From NCBI RefSeq assembly GCF_002015045.1, contig NZ_MUXX01000012.1, positions 314,097-378,096 of the forward strand: a stretch of 64,000 nt of DNA. The letters run 5' to 3'. The position numbers were made by a program, and so were the translations under genes. Under the pieces are notes generated by a model, which worked only from the letters and a program-made list of their open reading frames with translations, was not told the DNA's origin and made no database searches. The DNA comes from Haemophilus paraphrohaemolyticus (GTDB taxonomy: Bacteria > Pseudomonadota > Gammaproteobacteria > Enterobacterales > Pasteurellaceae). This document shows, one piece after another, positions 47,261 through 55,293 of this stretch; the stretch's first letter is position 1; every line of letters begins with the position of its first letter.

Positions 47261-48151
47261 TTATTTAAATTTAGTTATATATTGCTGCAAACTAACAATT
47301 ATCTTTTCTTGTAACTCTGCAGGACTCACAATCGTCAAATGGGGTATCCAATACTGAACCACTGGCACAATATCCAGCTCGTTTACGTTCTTGCAAGAAA
47401 GTAATAATTCACCGTTTTCGAGTTTTCGAACCAGATCTTGATTTGGCAATAGATTTCGACGTGTAAAATACAGTGCCGCAAAACTTGATACTTTAATCAC
47501 AACTTCGCTAAGCTGATTGCCGTGCGAAATGCTATCATTAGTTTTAATCTCTTCGATAAATTGTTGGTTTGGTTCGAAAGTTTCATTTAACGTTTTGAGC
47601 ATTCGCATTTGTGTGAAACAGAAGGTCTTTTTCTTGCCTTCATCTGTACCGATGAGATACCACACGCCGTTTTTATTAATCAGGCTGTAAGGTGCAATTT
47701 TGTAAAACTTTCCTTCTTTTTGACCGCTTTTAGTGTAGTTAAAATCGATCATTTTATGGTCGTCAATCGCTTTTTTCAGCAAGTCGAACTCTTTTTTAAG
47801 TTGGCTAATATCTTCATATTGCACACCTTTCACTTGCACGCTTTCAGTAAGCTTTTCTTGGTAAAACTCGCGGTCAATTTTGGGGAAAAGGTCAGAAATG
47901 CTAGCGAAAAGGGCAAAACGTTCAATGTCTTGCTGATTTAATAAACCTGACTTCGTGCGGTTAATTTTGTAATACCGCGGCCCTTTTTCTTCCCAATCGA
48001 GGAAATCAAGGCGTTCATTAAAATCGCGTTGTAATGTGCGTAGCGACATTCCGAATTTTTCTGCCATTTTTTGTAAATCGACCCGTTCGCCTTCATTCAA
48101 AATAAATAGAATTTCGACAAACCGTTGCTTTGAGCTTATACTGTTTTTCAT
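47261..48151 (-). CDS. WYL-domain transcriptional regulator
   Basis: A 296-residue regulator. The N-terminal winged helix-turn-helix (about 8-65; LQKMAEKFGMSLRTLQRDFNERLDFL) is followed by a WYL domain at about 130-200 (HKMIDFNYTKSG, then INKNGVWYLIGTD) and a C-terminal extension. WYL regulators of this size commonly control phage-defence operons, the BrxR/CapW group being examples. It heads the GTPase operon and is probably autoregulated through the inverted repeats upstream of its start. Confidence 0.9.
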   Translation of the reverse strand: MKNSISSKQRFVEILFILNEGERVDLQKMAEKFGMSLRTLQRDFNERLDFLDWEEKGPRYYKINRTKSGLLNQQDIERFALFASISDLFPKIDREFYQEKLTESVQVKGVQYEDISQLKKEFDLLKKAIDDHKMIDFNYTKSGQKEGKFYKIAPYSLINKNGVWYLIGTDEGKKKTFCFTQMRMLKTLNETFEPNQQFIEEIKTNDSISHGNQLSEVVIKVSSFAALYFTRRNLLPNQDLVRKLENGELLLSCKNVNELDIVPVVQYWIPHLTIVSPAELQEKIIVSLQQYITKFK

Positions 48152-48192
48152 TAGATTCTCCTATTTGATGAGGCGAATTATAAGAGTGCAGA

Positions 48193-48209
48193 ACGACAAA
48201 GTTTGTCGT
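48193..48209. promoter_or_regulatory. Candidate WYL operator 1
   Basis: Perfect inverted repeat ACGACAAA-G-TTTGTCGT, 42 bases before the WYL start codon and between it and the promoter region. The high symmetry and position suggest a binding site for the dimeric regulator. Confidence 0.6.
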
Positions 48210-48246
48210 GTTGGAATTTATTTGAAAACTTTGGCAAGAAAAAAGT

Positions 48247-48283
48247 CATAAAATTGATATATTGGCAATACGTCAATTTTATG
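48247..48283. promoter_or_regulatory. Candidate WYL operator 2
   Basis: Inverted repeat CATAAAATTGA (48247-48257) and TCAATTTTATG (48273-48283). The 15-base centre is itself nearly symmetrical (TATATTGGCAATACG). It lies about 100 bases before the WYL gene. The rest of the 48152-48497 gap is AT-rich, shares an uptake-signal core near 48410, and shows no ORF. Confidence 0.5.
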
Positions 48284-48497
48284 GTTTTTATTTGGAAAGC
48301 AAAAAATAAAGGACTACAATATTGATTGGTTGATTGAGTAGCATTATATCTTCCGAGGTTTAGATGCAACTGAATAAAGTCTATCGAATTTATGATACAA
48401 CCTCAATAGACAAGCGGTTAAAATTCGGAAATTTTTTGCAAATCAACAATATGCGTGTATGATACGCCTACGCTTTGATAATAAAGGAATTGATACG

Positions 48498-49151
48498 ATG
48501 AACAAACAACAAGTTTTAGATGCTTTTCATTTTCGTGCAGCGTGCCGTGCTTACGATCCTACACGCAAAATTAGCCGTGAAGACATGGATTATATTTTAG
48601 AGCTTGGGCGCCTTTCGCCAAGTTCGGTAGGTTCTGAACCATGGAAATTTTTGGTACTACAAAATGAGACAATTCGAGAGAAAATCGCACCTGTTTCATG
48701 GGGCATTAAGCATACAATGAATGAAATGAGCCATTTAGTCGTGATTTTGGCGAAGAAAAAAGCCCGTTTTGATAGCGAGTTTTTCCGCGCTTCACTTGAA
48801 AAACGAGGCTTAACGCCTGAGCAGATGAATGCGACCATTGCTCGTTATAAAACGTTTCAAACTGATGATATTCAAGTGTTAGAAAGCGAACGTACTTTGT
48901 TTGATTGGTGTAGCAAACAGACCTATATTGCGTTGGGCAATATGATGACAGGAGCCGCGCTGATTGGTATCGATTCCTGCCCAATTGAAGGATTTAGTTA
49001 CCCTGACGTGAATCGTATTCTAGCTGAAGAAGGCTTGTTCGATCCGAATGAATGGGGCGTTTCTTGTATGGTTACTTTTGGTTATCGCGCCAAAGAGATT
49101 AAGAAGAAATATCGCAAGCCTACTGAAGAAGTGATTGAATGGGTTGAGTAA
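48498..49151 (+). CDS. NAD(P)H-dependent oxidoreductase, nitroreductase family
   Basis: FMN-dependent oxidoreductase of the NfsB-like nitroreductase group, acting on nitroaromatics or quinones. The start at 48498 (MNKQQVLDAFHFRAACRAYDP) has AAGGA upstream. The 217-residue protein has FMN-binding features RAACRAYDP, LGRLSPSSVGSEPWKFLVL and a C-terminal WGVSCMVTFGYRAKE. It is divergent from the WYL operon and ends in a terminator. The natural substrate is unknown. Confidence 0.88.
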   Translation: MNKQQVLDAFHFRAACRAYDPTRKISREDMDYILELGRLSPSSVGSEPWKFLVLQNETIREKIAPVSWGIKHTMNEMSHLVVILAKKKARFDSEFFRASLEKRGLTPEQMNATIARYKTFQTDDIQVLESERTLFDWCSKQTYIALGNMMTGAALIGIDSCPIEGFSYPDVNRILAEEGLFDPNEWGVSCMVTFGYRAKEIKKKYRKPTEEVIEWVE

Positions 49152-49154
49152 AAC

Positions 49155-49182
49155 AAAGGTGGGATCTCCCACCTTATTTTTT
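49155..49182 (+). terminator. Terminator after the oxidoreductase gene
   Basis: A 9-base-pair perfect stem (AAGGTGGGA / TCCCACCTT) with a 2-base centre is followed by ATTTTTT. Confidence 0.85.
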
Positions 49183-49194
49183 ACATATAGACAA

Positions 49195-50283
49195 CTAATT
49201 CTTGTTTCCTAAAATTGTTACGTGCACCGTAATCTCCTCACGGTCGTGATAAAGATGCTTCGCCTGAATCTTAAACCAGAACCCTTGTTTAGTGAGCTCT
49301 TCTTCCAAGTAATTCAAGCAAAGTTGTACTTCTTGATAACGTTTTTTCATCGGCAATTTGAGGTTAAAAATCGTCTCACGACACCAACCACTAATAAGCC
49401 ATTTCGCCATCAACTTGCTAATACGAATCGGCTGCTCCACCATATCGCACACCAGCCAATCGATTTGCTTGCGTTTTGGTGGTTGGAACTTAAAGCCATC
49501 TTCCGCACAATGCTCAATCCGCCCTGTATCGTGCAGGCTTGCCGCCATTTTACCGTGATCGACTGCATAAACAAACAAGCCTCGCTTGACAAGCTGATAC
49601 GTCCAACCACCTGGGCAAGCACCTAAATCGACACCCGTCATCTCTTCAGTAAAACGCTTTTTCTCTTCTGCTTGTGGCACAAAAGTTAAAATCGCCTCTT
49701 CTAATTTCAACGTGGAACGGCTTGGTGCATCAGCTGGGAATTTCAAACGCGGAATACCCATGAAAAACGGTGAACGGTTATTATTATAGGCATAGCCCAC
49801 ATAACAACAACCCGAACGCACAAACAGGATATGCAAGCTCATGCTACCCTTTGCCTGTTCCGATTTTCCTAACCAGCCTTGTTTTTTGAGCTGATTACGC
49901 AGCGGCACAGTAAATTTTCGGCAGAAGGTGAGAAGCTCTTTCGCTTCGTTTGTGTCTGGCGTTTCCACGAAAATATCGCTACTGTTGCGAGGGTTTAACG
50001 CCTGATATTGCTCAAGAATGGGGGAAATGCGGTCATTCTCGGGTAAGTTTTGCAACAAATTACCCACGACAATCATTTGGCGAGCGAAAATGAGTTGATT
50101 GAATTTTAGTTCACGTGCTAACCTATCAGCATCGCCTGCTTGATAGCATTCGAAGATCACATAACCACTATTCTCTTTCAAATTGGCGAAACCAAACACG
50201 CCTAATTCCGCCGCTTTTTCGGTAATTTCGCCCGCCACCTCTTTTTCAAAGCCAGCACGGCAATATAACGCAAGCTTGTTCAT
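49195..50283 (-). CDS. rlmM: 23S rRNA 2'-O-ribose C2498 methyltransferase
   Basis: Methylates the 2'-OH of C2498 in 23S rRNA. The 362-residue protein matches E. coli RlmM (366). It has an N-terminal THUMP-like region ([20 protein letters not shown]) and a Rossmann methyltransferase domain with [14 protein letters not shown] near residue 220. Catalytic-type residues occur in [10 protein letters not shown] and a conserved end [13 protein letters not shown]. The start overlaps the stop of the DUF423 gene, so the two are coupled. Confidence 0.95.
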   Translation of the reverse strand: MNKLALYCRAGFEKEVAGEITEKAAELGVFGFANLKENSGYVIFECYQAGDADRLARELKFNQLIFARQMIVVGNLLQNLPENDRISPILEQYQALNPRNSSDIFVETPDTNEAKELLTFCRKFTVPLRNQLKKQGWLGKSEQAKGSMSLHILFVRSGCCYVGYAYNNNRSPFFMGIPRLKFPADAPSRSTLKLEEAILTFVPQAEEKKRFTEEMTGVDLGACPGGWTYQLVKRGLFVYAVDHGKMAASLHDTGRIEHCAEDGFKFQPPKRKQIDWLVCDMVEQPIRISKLMAKWLISGWCRETIFNLKLPMKKRYQEVQLCLNYLEEELTKQGFWFKIQAKHLYHDREEITVHVTILGNKN

Positions 50284-50681
50284 TATTTTCGAGTTCTCAC
50301 GCTAATGTAAAAAAGAGCCGCCCAACCGATCATAAAGAAAATACCACCAATTGGGGTTGACCACGCAAAAACTTTTACGCCAGTAAATGCAAGGCTGTAA
50401 AGGCTACCACTGAAAAGCAAAATGCCTAAAATCCAACTTCCGCCAATGATATTAAAGGCTTTCGCTCGACAAGCGGGTGGATTTTGCACGTGATTTGCAA
50501 TTTGGAATAAGCCTAATGCTAACAAAGCAAGAGTGTGGAAAATTTGATATTGGATGCCTGTTTGAATCCAAGCGAGTGCTTGGGGTTCAAGCACATTTTG
50601 TAAGCCGTGGGCAGCAAATGCACCCAGTGCGATACAGAAAAAGCCACTAAAGGCACTAAAAGCTAAGAATTTGTTTTTCAT
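50283..50681 (-). CDS. DUF423 family small membrane protein (YgdD-like)
   Basis: A 132-residue protein with four predicted membrane helices. The start at 50681 ([27 protein letters not shown]) has GAGAAC upstream. The signature GAFAAHGLQ and [13 protein letters not shown] are typical of DUF423. In enterobacteria ygdD also lies directly before rlmM, which agrees with the order here. The function is unknown. Confidence 0.92.
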   Translation of the reverse strand: MKNKFLAFSAFSGFFCIALGAFAAHGLQNVLEPQALAWIQTGIQYQIFHTLALLALGLFQIANHVQNPPACRAKAFNIIGGSWILGILLFSGSLYSLAFTGVKVFAWSTPIGGIFFMIGWAALFYISVRTRK

Positions 50682-50842
50682 AAAGTTCTCGTTAAGTTTT
50701 GTTAAGCAAACAGACGCCCGTATTATAAAACGCTTTTTCTTTACGAATCTACCTTTTGCAGAAAACTTTTCCAAATCTACCGCTTGCTGGCTATTGCGTT
50801 ATTTCTCAACTCCATTACAATATGGGCAATTTTTATTTTTTA

Positions 50843-50955
50843 TTGACTCCGAGCTTGCTTGCCTAAGTTCTATACCTAATATTGGATATGGCAAACTCGC
50901 CAGTAGCAAGAAATTGCTCAATGGTTCGCGAAGAAATGAACGAGCCACTCGTGTT
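50843..50955 (+). promoter_or_regulatory. Probable molybdenum-cofactor riboswitch ahead of moaA
   Basis: The leader of moaA contains CTCCGAGC near its start and GAAATGAACGAGCC near its end. These resemble the conserved ends of the Moco RNA motif. Between them lie a perfect hairpin AGCAA-GAAA-TTGCT (50905-50918) and a GGTTCG/CGAGCC pairing (50923-50928 with 50941-50946). It ends about 18 bases before the start codon, so ribosome access could be controlled. The identification is by eye from partial recall of the motif. Confidence 0.58.
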
Positions 50956-50973
50956 TAGAAAGGTGTCTTTTTT

Positions 50974-52011
50974 ATGCAAAGTCCGATTATTCCTATTAAA
51001 AATGTAGGTAATGACGGCGAAAATGTGATTTCTGGCTTAGTTGATCGCTTCCAGCGTCAATATACCTATCTGCGACTTTCGATTACGGATGTTTGCAATT
51101 TTCGTTGTACCTACTGCTTGCCTGATGGCTATCAGCCCCCTGCTCATAAGCAAACGTTTTTAACGCTACCCGAAATTCAGCGGATTGCGAATGCTTTTGC
51201 TTCACTTGGCGCAGAGAAAATCCGCATTACAGGCGGCGAACCAACCTTACGCAAAGATTTCCTCGAAATTGCCCATACTATCGCCCAAACACAAGGCATC
51301 CGTAAAGTAGCACTAACCACTAACGGCTACCGTATGGAAAAGGATGTTTCCTTTTGGCGAGAAGCGGGCATAACCGACATTAATGTGAGCGTAGATAGCC
51401 TCGATCCGCGTCAATTCCAACTGATTACCGGCGAAAAAAAGTTGCAATCAATCTTAACAGGGATCAATAAAGCCTTTGCCGTAGGCTACAAAAAAGTCAA
51501 AGTGAACGCGGTGCTGATGAAGCAATATACCTTGCCTGAGTTGGACAAATTCCTTGCTTGGATCAAATATCAACCTATTCAAATGCGATTTATCGAGTTG
51601 ATGGAAACGGGCGAAATGGATGATTTCTTCAAAACACAACATCTTTCGGGGCAATCTATTCTGCAACGTCTGTTGCAAGAAGGCTGGACATTACAACCGA
51701 AATCACTTTCTGATGGGCCTGCGAAAGTTTTATCGCATCCAGATTATTTAGGCGAAATCGGCTTGATTATGCCTTATGAAAAATCGTTTTGTGCCAGCTG
51801 TAACCGCCTACGCATCTCTGCGACAGGAAAATTGCATCTCTGTCTATTTGGTGAAGAGGGCGTAGATATTCGCGATTTATTGCAATCTGATGAGCAACAA
51901 TTGCAGCTTGAAATGCGTTTAAAATCTGCCTTGCAAGGTAAGCGAGAACATCACTACTTGCACATTGGCGATAGTGGTATTCGCAATAATTTAGCCTCGA
52001 TTGGCGGTTGA
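50974..52011 (+). CDS. moaA: GTP 3',8-cyclase MoaA
   Basis: Radical SAM enzyme that begins molybdenum-cofactor synthesis by rearranging GTP. The 345-residue protein has the N-terminal cluster motif CNFRCTYC and a second, C-terminal 4Fe-4S cluster in [22 protein letters not shown]. It ends with the conserved IGG tail. AAAGGTG precedes the ATG. It is the first gene of a moaACDE operon, about 18 bases after a riboswitch-like leader. Confidence 0.97.
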   Translation: MQSPIIPIKNVGNDGENVISGLVDRFQRQYTYLRLSITDVCNFRCTYCLPDGYQPPAHKQTFLTLPEIQRIANAFASLGAEKIRITGGEPTLRKDFLEIAHTIAQTQGIRKVALTTNGYRMEKDVSFWREAGITDINVSVDSLDPRQFQLITGEKKLQSILTGINKAFAVGYKKVKVNAVLMKQYTLPELDKFLAWIKYQPIQMRFIELMETGEMDDFFKTQHLSGQSILQRLLQEGWTLQPKSLSDGPAKVLSHPDYLGEIGLIMPYEKSFCASCNRLRISATGKLHLCLFGEEGVDIRDLLQSDEQQLQLEMRLKSALQGKREHHYLHIGDSGIRNNLASIGG

Positions 52012-52078
52012 TTCCCTTGTAGGGACGTATTACTACGCCCTTACGACAGCTATATTATTTTTAAATAAAATTCTTACT

Positions 52079-52555
52079 ATGACACAATTTACTCATATCA
52101 ATCAAAACGGCGAAGCCAATATGGTTGATGTTTCAATGAAACAAGAAACCGTACGCGAAGCCCGTGCCGAAGCGTTCATTCGAATGAACCCTGAAACATT
52201 ACAGATGATTATCTCTGGCAACCACCATAAAGGCGATGTTTTTGCCACGGCTCGTATTGCAGGCATTCAAGCAGCAAAACGCACTTGGGATTTAATTCCG
52301 CTCTGCCATCCATTGATGCTTTCAAAGGTAGAAATTCAGCTTGAAGCGTTGCCAGAAACCAACCAAGTTCGCATTGAATCGCTCTGCAAACTCACAGGCA
52401 AAACAGGCGTAGAAATGGAAGCCTTAACTGCAGCAAGCGTGGCGGCGCTGACTATTTACGATATGTGTAAAGCGGTGCAAAAAGATATGGTGATTGAGCA
52501 AGTTCGCCTGCTCAGTAAAAGCGGTGGCAAATCAGGCGATTTTGTCGCGAAATAG
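52079..52555 (+). CDS. moaC: Cyclic pyranopterin monophosphate synthase MoaC
   Basis: Converts the MoaA product to cyclic pyranopterin monophosphate. The start at 52079 ([19 protein letters not shown]) matches the family; an in-frame ATG at 52001 inside moaA adds a hydrophobic stretch with no counterpart. The 158-residue length is normal. The active-site region includes [15 protein letters not shown] and [30 protein letters not shown], with the catalytic lysine in the latter. Confidence 0.96.
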   Translation: MTQFTHINQNGEANMVDVSMKQETVREARAEAFIRMNPETLQMIISGNHHKGDVFATARIAGIQAAKRTWDLIPLCHPLMLSKVEIQLEALPETNQVRIESLCKLTGKTGVEMEALTAASVAALTIYDMCKAVQKDMVIEQVRLLSKSGGKSGDFVAK

Positions 52556-52564
52556 GAGAAACAG

Positions 52565-52810
52565 ATGATTACCGTACTTTTTTTCGCCCAAACTCGTGAA
52601 CTGGTAGGCGTAGATAAATTAGAAGTAGACGCACAATTTGAGACCGCAGAAGCGTTACGACATCACTTAGCCGAACAAGGCGGCAAATGGGCGTTAGCCT
52701 TAAAAGCAGGCAAATTATTGGTTGCAATCAACCAAAGCATTGCCCCACTTTCTGCAAGTATTAAAGATGGCGATGAAGTGGCATTCTTCCCACCTGTGAC
52801 TGGAGGCTAA
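52565..52810 (+). CDS. moaD: Molybdopterin synthase sulfur carrier subunit MoaD
   Basis: A small ubiquitin-like protein that carries sulfur as a C-terminal thiocarboxylate for molybdopterin synthase. The 81 residues end in PPVTGG, the required Gly-Gly tail. AGGAGAA precedes the ATG. It lies one base before moaE. Confidence 0.96.
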   Translation: MITVLFFAQTRELVGVDKLEVDAQFETAEALRHHLAEQGGKWALALKAGKLLVAINQSIAPLSASIKDGDEVAFFPPVTGG

Positions 52811-52811
52811 A

Positions 52812-53267
52812 ATGAACAGTACACTCGTAAAAGTACAAACTGAACCTTTCGATCAGAACGAAGTTTACCATTGGCTAAGCGAACATCATTCAGTGGGAGC
52901 AACTACCATTTTTGTCGGAAAAGTGCGAGAAATGAATTTAGGCGATGATGTGTCAGGCTTATATCTGGAACACTACCCTGCAATGACCGAAAAATCCTTG
53001 CACGAAATTGTCGAAGAAGCGCGTAGCCGTTGGGAATTACAACGAATTGCAGTAATTCATCGTATCGGACAACTTTATACAGGCGATGAAATTGTGCTTG
53101 TGGGTGTGAGTTCCGCCCATCGTGGCAATGCTTACGCGGCCAACGAATTTATTATGGACTACCTCAAAACCAAAGCCCCATTCTGGAAGCGTGAAACTAC
53201 CAATCACGGCGAACGCTGGATTGAAGGGCGTGATAGCGACCAACAAGCGGCTGTAAAGTGGCTGTAA
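52812..53267 (+). CDS. moaE: Molybdopterin synthase catalytic subunit MoaE
   Basis: Transfers sulfur from MoaD to cyclic pyranopterin monophosphate. The 151-residue protein has the conserved FVGKVREMNLGDDVSGLYLEHYPAMTEK and DYLKTKAPFWKRE, the latter with the active-site lysine. It is the last gene of moaACDE. Confidence 0.96.
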   Translation: MNSTLVKVQTEPFDQNEVYHWLSEHHSVGATTIFVGKVREMNLGDDVSGLYLEHYPAMTEKSLHEIVEEARSRWELQRIAVIHRIGQLYTGDEIVLVGVSSAHRGNAYAANEFIMDYLKTKAPFWKRETTNHGERWIEGRDSDQQAAVKWL

Positions 53268-53399
53268 TTTGCAAATAATGTATATGGTAAGAAACATATC
53301 TTAAGAAAAGATACACCTCATTATCGTTTAATTGGCTTCCCCTTCTATACCAAAGATCGATCTGATTTTGCTCATCATTTTCAAAATGTGATGAGCTAA
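53268..53399 (+). other. Possible gene remnant after moaE
   Basis: After the moaE stop the same frame stays open for 43 codons without a start codon and reads KDTPHYRLIGFPFYTKDRSDFAHHFQNVMS before a TAA at 53397. The composition looks protein-like, but the family was not recognised. It may be the 3' stump of a lost gene or chance. Confidence 0.25.
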
Positions 53400-53410
53400 C
53401 GCATAAAGAT

Positions 53411-53439
53411 AAAGGCAGATTATGATGATCTGCCTTTTT
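53411..53439. terminator. Bidirectional terminator between moaE and the PHP-domain gene
   Basis: A 10-base-pair stem (AAAGGCAGAT / ATCTGCCTTT) with a 7-base loop is followed by Ts on the plus strand. It overlaps the stop codon of the minus-strand gene. Confidence 0.85.
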
Positions 53440-54259
53440 ATCTAAAACACCCCCAAATCGGCTTGCATTCTTGCGGGAGTGTTAATCCTCTTCCTAACTC
53501 AATCCAACCTGTTGGATAATGAAAGTCTGAGCCACCAGAGGCATACAAATCAAACTCTTTCGCCCAGCGGGTAATCAATTGGCGTTGGTCTGGTGTTTGT
53601 CCACAGCCTGCGACCTCAATACCATCGCCGCCTGCTTGTTTGAAATCTTCAATCAAACGACGCACCCAACGCCCCGTCATTTTATAGCGAAGTGGGTGCG
53701 CAATCGAAATCACACCGCCTGCTTGGTGTACGACATCAATTGCCTCTTGCATCTCGCACCACATCGGCTTTACATAAGCGGGTTTGCCTTGCCCCAAATA
53801 TTTTTTGAAGGCGTGTTCGATATTGCGCACATATTCTTGCTCAAGCAAAAAACGCCCATAATGTGCACGCGTCACTTCACCGCTGGCTAATTTTTTAGCC
53901 CCTTCATAGGCATCTGGAATGCCCGCCTTTGCAAGTTTTTCGCCAATTTCGACCGCTCGTTGCTCGCGCAATACCGCCTGATTATCCAATAACGCTACTA
54001 ATGCAGAATGTGTTTCATCCACATTCAGTGCGGCAAGATGAATGCTCTTCTCTTGCCAAACAATCGAAACTTCCACACCGCTGATAAAACGAATCGGCTG
54101 ATTTTGAGCTGCAAGCTTAGCTTCAGCAATACCTGCTACGGTATCGTGGTCGGTTAAAGCCAGCATTTCTACACCTTGCTCAACGGCTCGATTGACCAAT
54201 TCGGTGGGCGTTAATAAGCCATCTGAAGCGGTGCTGTGTGAGTGTAAATCGTATTTCAT
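53438..54259 (-). CDS. rnm: PHP-domain nuclease, RNase AM (YciV/TrpH) type
   Basis: Predicted metal-dependent exonuclease of the PHP family. In E. coli the homologue trims 5' ends of rRNA and removes nucleotides from 3',5'-bisphosphates. The 273-residue protein has the PHP motifs YDLHSHSTASDG, ALTDHDTV, SIAHPLRYK and GSDFHYP, all with metal-ligand histidines and aspartates intact. The upstream glycosylase-like gene ends where this one begins, sharing one base, so they are co-transcribed. Confidence 0.9.
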   Translation of the reverse strand: MKYDLHSHSTASDGLLTPTELVNRAVEQGVEMLALTDHDTVAGIAEAKLAAQNQPIRFISGVEVSIVWQEKSIHLAALNVDETHSALVALLDNQAVLREQRAVEIGEKLAKAGIPDAYEGAKKLASGEVTRAHYGRFLLEQEYVRNIEHAFKKYLGQGKPAYVKPMWCEMQEAIDVVHQAGGVISIAHPLRYKMTGRWVRRLIEDFKQAGGDGIEVAGCGQTPDQRQLITRWAKEFDLYASGGSDFHYPTGWIELGRGLTLPQECKPIWGCFR

Positions 54260-54861
54260 TAAATCAGTCCCACCATTTTGAAAAAGGTTTGATAAGCCTC
54301 CACTTTTTTCTCAAATTTGAGCGGATAAGCCCGAGAAGTGGACGGCAAGCGGTATAATTTGAGTGGACGATTTGCAGAATAAGGGTAATCAATCCACTCA
54401 TTCGTTTTCGGTGGTTTTACTTTTTCTGGCAATAAACCGAGCAAGGTTTCCGTCGCTAATCCGCCTGTGGTAAAAAGCCATTCCACTTTAGGCAAATCAA
54501 TCAGAAGCTCGGCCATATCAACAGGCTCAACAATTTTCAAATCTTTATCTGCCGCATTACCCCGCAACCGAATTGCCGTTTTCGCCGAAGAACAAAGTGC
54601 AATCCCCTTCTCTCGCAAAAATGCCTCAATTCGCACGGGGTCGAACCGCTTTTCATCACCTACGCGAAAATGATCTTTATCGCCATAAAACACCTCGCCC
54701 ATAATTCGCCACATATCATTTTGAAAATTTGGATAATGAAATTCCATACAACGTTTCTCATCGGTAGGCGGAAACGTGCCCATCATCACTACTTTTGCTT
54801 GTGACGGCAAGATTGGGTTAAAAGGATGGTGTTCTAAAGGTTGGTTGATTTCGGGTTGCAT
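54259..54861 (-). CDS. Uracil-DNA-glycosylase-like family protein
   Basis: The 200-residue protein shows the uracil-DNA-glycosylase fold pattern. VVMMGTFPPTDEKRCMEFHYPNFQNDMWRIMGEVFYGD is the N-terminal active-site region, and the C-terminal LPSTSRAY resembles the HPSPxS-type loop. This form is closest to the mismatch and hypoxanthine glycosylase group. It probably takes part in base-excision repair, but the substrate is not determined. It overlaps the PHP-domain gene by one base. Confidence 0.75.
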   Translation of the reverse strand: MQPEINQPLEHHPFNPILPSQAKVVMMGTFPPTDEKRCMEFHYPNFQNDMWRIMGEVFYGDKDHFRVGDEKRFDPVRIEAFLREKGIALCSSAKTAIRLRGNAADKDLKIVEPVDMAELLIDLPKVEWLFTTGGLATETLLGLLPEKVKPPKTNEWIDYPYSANRPLKLYRLPSTSRAYPLKFEKKVEAYQTFFKMVGLI

Positions 54862-54966
54862 AAAAATTGTGTCATCATAAAAAAATGGCTCGATCCTAGC
54901 GAGGAAGGATAGATTTGTCTAGTAAATTCCAAGTAAAATATCCCTATTTATCCCAACCAACACAAC

Positions 54967-55293
54967 ATGATGACTCAAACCCTACTTACCCAAGAGCAAC
55001 TCGCCCATCTGCAACAACAAGCGGACGAATTTTCCAAAACATTTGCAAATGCCCAATATGAAATGGGCGAAGCGCAGAAATTTATCAACGCACTCTGTAT
55101 GGTTTACGGCGTGAACTGGCTGCACTCGGTCGATTTTGAACGCTGCGTCAAAAAAGCCAATTTGCATTACACCAAAAGAATTTTCATTCGCCCATTGTAT
55201 TACTCACCTGAAATCTTCATTTTCTCAATCAAAATCGAGCCTGTTTGGATGTTGGAGCGATGCTCTACATCATCTGCCACGGCAATAATTTGA
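54967..55293 (+). pseudogene. N-terminal stump of an MmeI-like (type IIG) DNA methyltransferase-restriction gene
   Basis: Codons 1-65 (FANAQYEMGEAQKFINALCMVYGVNWLHSVDFERCVKK) resemble the N-terminal segment of large MmeI-type restriction-modification proteins or related class I DNA methyltransferases. The sequence then runs, from about base 55170, into the 3' end of the opposite-strand pmbA gene, so the remaining codons are only antisense of pmbA. More than 80 percent of such a protein (normally around 900 residues) is missing. No methylation or nuclease motif remains. Confidence 0.6.

Noticed and set aside
42444-48151. Straight assignment of the GTPase operon to the Eleos/LeoABC system
   Set aside because: Size and plan of one protein recall LeoA, but sequence relatedness could not be tested and several components have no counterpart. 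It is mentioned only as the nearest named relative.
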